Shown here one piece after another: positions 47,736-49,148 of a stretch of 49,148 nucleotides of DNA. Under the pieces are notes generated by a model that saw only the letters and a program-made list of their open reading frames with translations, did no database searches and was not told where the DNA came from. Position numbers and translations under genes: made by a program. The first letter of the stretch is position 1, and each line of letters opens with the position of its first letter. Source of the DNA: a virus; the IMG/VR virus record IMGVR_UViG_3300028800_000139, positions 1 to 49,148 of that record; one strand, given 5' to 3'.

Positions 47736-48147
47736 GTCATTCTCCTCTGTTTGGGTGGTTTCACTGCTCAGAATCGCCCGGTCAGTCTGTACTTTGGACG
47801 CTGCTACTTCCGGCATTGTGCGCACGCCGCCTTACCTCGCATTGTCTGTTTCCGTTCCGCTTCCGTTTCGCTCACCTGGCCCGTTGATCGGCGGGCGAAC
47901 GCTTCGCAATCCCTGGCTTACGCCTGGTTCCTAACCCGGGCTGCTGCCCGCCTAGTTGCGTAGGCGATACACGATGCTGCCGAGGTGTTCCCTATGGATC
48001 GACTTATCCACGCCGTGGCCCCTCACCGGGGCCGAGCGATTCTGAGCAGTGGAGCAACGCTTGCCCTTTGACCGGTCTGTCGTTCGTAAGTCCGACGGTA
48101 CGGAGTGAAGGGGTAGAGGCGCTGCTCCACCGCACAAGAGGAGGAGC
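47736..48147. other. Divergent non-coding control region (about 0.4-0.7 kb)
   Basis: Between the leftward operon and the rightward TerS. Reading frames here are short and not protein-like, except a doubtful one at 48148. It holds the two arms of a 16-bp inverted repeat, a GGCCCC-TCACC-GGGGCC hairpin (48017-48033) and a TTATCCAC stretch (48004-48011) that equals the core of a DnaA box. It may be the origin or promoter hub of the phage. Confidence 0.5.
47762..48051. repeat. 16-bp inverted repeat, arms 47762-47777 and 48036-48051
   Basis: CACTGCTCAGAATCGC (47762-47777) and GCGATTCTGAGCAGTG (48036-48051) are exact reverse complements about 258 bp apart. Each arm points toward the gene on its side, as expected for one regulatory element placed at two divergent promoters. 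Confidence 0.85.
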
Positions 48148-48336
48148 TTGTCCCAGTTCGGAAGCACGCATTCCCACCGCCTGGAGCGGGTAGCGCAGGC
48201 GCACACCCTCGGGCATGCCCCACGACTCTGCGTGATCCTCAACGGCTGTGCTGGAGCCTCGCACTCTGGTGGGTGCGCTTCGCCGCTGGGTCCGGTGCTG
48301 CTGGCAGGCGAACCGGATCGCCTGATGACAGAGTAA
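48148..48336 (+). CDS. Doubtful small Cys-containing protein, 62 aa
   Basis: A TTG start has AAGAGGAGGAGC immediately upstream, the same kind of ribosome site as the leftward genes. The frame contains LCVILNGCAGASHSGGC, which might be a short zinc knuckle. Composition is not clearly coding; it may belong to a small RNA instead. Confidence 0.35.
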   Translation: MSQFGSTHSHRLERVAQAHTLGHAPRLCVILNGCAGASHSGGCASPLGPVLLAGEPDRLMTE

Positions 48337-48349
48337 CGGCACTGTCAAG

Positions 48350-48462
48350 CCCTGACTTGAGTCATTTGGCCCATTTTCTTCGATTGCTCGTGCAGCCCAG
48401 GCGGTTGGCGGGTCGTACCCTGAGGTGTCCGTTCCACCGTTCCAAGTGTCCGAGGTGAAGTG
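48350..48462 (+). promoter_or_regulatory. Candidate control region of the TerS-like gene
   Basis: TCAAG-N6-CTTGA with an internal TGACT-TG-AGTCA (around 48348-48364) is a possible operator. TACCCT (48416-48421) is a possible -10 box with a leader of about 35 nt and GAGG before the ATG at 48463. No good -35. Confidence 0.4.
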
Positions 48463-49148
48463 ATGGCCCTGCCCTGCCAAGTGTGCGTACACGTAGAGCG
48501 TGCCGAGATCGACCGGCTGCTGAGTCGGCAGCGGGTCAACGTGGCCGAGGTGGCCCGCATGTACGGCCTGCACGACAAGGCTATGCACCGGCATCGTGAC
48601 CGGCACCTAACCCAGTTCCTGCCTGCGTTTCGTGCGAACGCTCGCACGCTGACGCTGGAGCAGCTAGAGGCCGAGGCCGAGCGGCTGTATCAGGTCACGC
48701 TGGACAACCTGGCGGACGCCGAGGCCGGGACACTCACGAAGGTGAAGCACGTCGACCCTGAGACGGGCGAGGTGACGTACCCGTACCGGCGTGAGGTGAG
48801 TCACACGTCGATCGCTCGCATGATTCGGGAGGCAAGAGCGGGGCTCGTGCAGCTTGCTGCCCTGGCAGGCGACAGACCAGACGAGGAAGGTCGACCGACG
48901 AACGCAACCGATCGTGCCCTGTCTGCCGAGATCCGCACGGCGCTCGCTGCTGTTGTCGCCAGGTCCGCCACGAGACAGCAGGGGGAGTTGACCACCACCA
49001 CTGACACACACACAGACCAAGCAAGTGCTGAGTCAATAGACGATGCCGTCGTTGTCAGCGACGACGCTGTGCGCCAGGCCGCTCAACGGACCCGGGGGCT
49101 TGGTGCGGGCAGGCCGGGTGCGCCTACGCCCGCCCCCCAACCCCCCCG
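48463..49148 (+). CDS. Terminase small subunit-like protein, N-terminal part (continues at base 1)
   Basis: CQVCVHVERAEIDRLL followed by VAEVARMYGLHDKAMHRHRDRHL is the CxxC-x-H plus HTH head found on many phage small-terminase-like proteins; it should bind DNA near the packaging site. A helical middle (LEQLEAEAERLYQVTLDNLADAEAG) would oligomerise. The ATG has GAGGTGAAG upstream. The frame continues through the repeat into 1-413; the window's final ten bases differ from the left copy, so residues after about 225 are better read from the left end. It could also be a regulator. Confidence 0.75.
   Translation, partial: MALPCQVCVHVERAEIDRLLSRQRVNVAEVARMYGLHDKAMHRHRDRHLTQFLPAFRANARTLTLEQLEAEAERLYQVTLDNLADAEAGTLTKVKHVDPETGEVTYPYRREVSHTSIARMIREARAGLVQLAALAGDRPDEEGRPTNATDRALSAEIRTALAAVVARSATRQQGELTTTTDTHTDQASAESIDDAVVVSDDAVRQAAQRTRGLGAGRPGAPTPAPQPP
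49013..49138. repeat. Terminal direct repeat, right copy
   Basis: Identical to 1-126. Bases 49139-49148 do not match the left end and lie in a C-rich run, consistent with a read-end error. Confidence 0.95.

Noticed and set aside
47952-48242. 96-codon - strand frame in the control region
   Set aside because: Biased composition, no ribosome site and several structured elements on the same DNA; more likely non-coding.
1-49148. Temperate lifestyle
   Set aside because: No integrase, excisionase, parA or obvious immunity repressor was seen; HTH proteins present are in the replication operon or of uncertain role.

Overview
The window is a complete, or nearly complete, double-stranded DNA tailed-phage genome of about 49.0 kb. 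The first 126 bases (1-126) recur exactly at 49013-49138, and one gene, a terminase small subunit-like gene, runs off the right end and resumes at the left end. The sequence is therefore one circular or circularly permuted unit of about 49,012 bp. Base composition is GC-rich throughout. A WhiB-like Fe-S regulator, a family confined to Actinobacteria and their phages, points to an actinobacterial host. The portal, nozzle and adaptor genes, a giant internal protein of 2,604 residues, and the absence of a tail tube or classical tape measure suggest a podovirus-like virion. No integrase, excisionase, CRISPR array or IS element is visible, so the phage looks lytic.

Layout. (1) 0-4.1 kb: end of TerS, then a promoter, a RepA-like helicase and a chain of small coupled genes, several zinc-ribbon or membrane microproteins. 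(2) 4.1-30.7 kb: virion and lysis genes on the + strand. These are small beta-rich proteins, a split beta-helix/collagen/collar fibre, an amidase, large terminase, P22-like portal, scaffold, major capsid protein (MCP), connector, nozzle, adaptor, ejection proteins and three membrane proteins that may include the holin. (3) 30.7-39 kb: a tightly overlapping replication/recombination operon with SNF2 helicase, HTH protein, Cas4/AddB-like nuclease, WhiB-HTH fusion, Sak4-like ATPase, a DUF669-like partner, prim-pol and family A polymerase. (4) 39-44.2 kb: accessory and nucleotide-metabolism genes, including a miniature MCP-like protein, endonuclease VII, DUF4406, a dGTP-diphosphohydrolase-like protein, metallophosphoesterase and HAD phosphatase, plus an antisense membrane-protein gene. 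(5) 44.2-47.7 kb: a leftward operon of small genes around a DUF932 protein, each with a structured leader and a strong GAGGAG ribosome site, ending at a bidirectional terminator. (6) 47.7-48.5 kb: the divergent, largely non-coding control region, followed by TerS.

The main regulatory observation is that virion genes are mostly preceded not by a ribosome site but by a -10-like TANNNT hexamer exactly 6 or 7 nt before the start codon (16 cases). This is the geometry of leaderless mRNAs. In six of them the stop codon of the previous gene is itself the first half of the hexamer. Genes inside each small unit are linked by ATGA, GTGA or TAATG overlaps. The replication and leftward operons instead use Shine-Dalgarno sites and overlaps, so the two halves of the genome appear to use different translation-initiation logic.

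The strongest novelty candidate is the 178-residue protein at 39033-39569. It carries the N-terminal arm motif of this phage's own capsid protein, and apparently a C-terminal capsid segment, inside an otherwise unrelated small protein.
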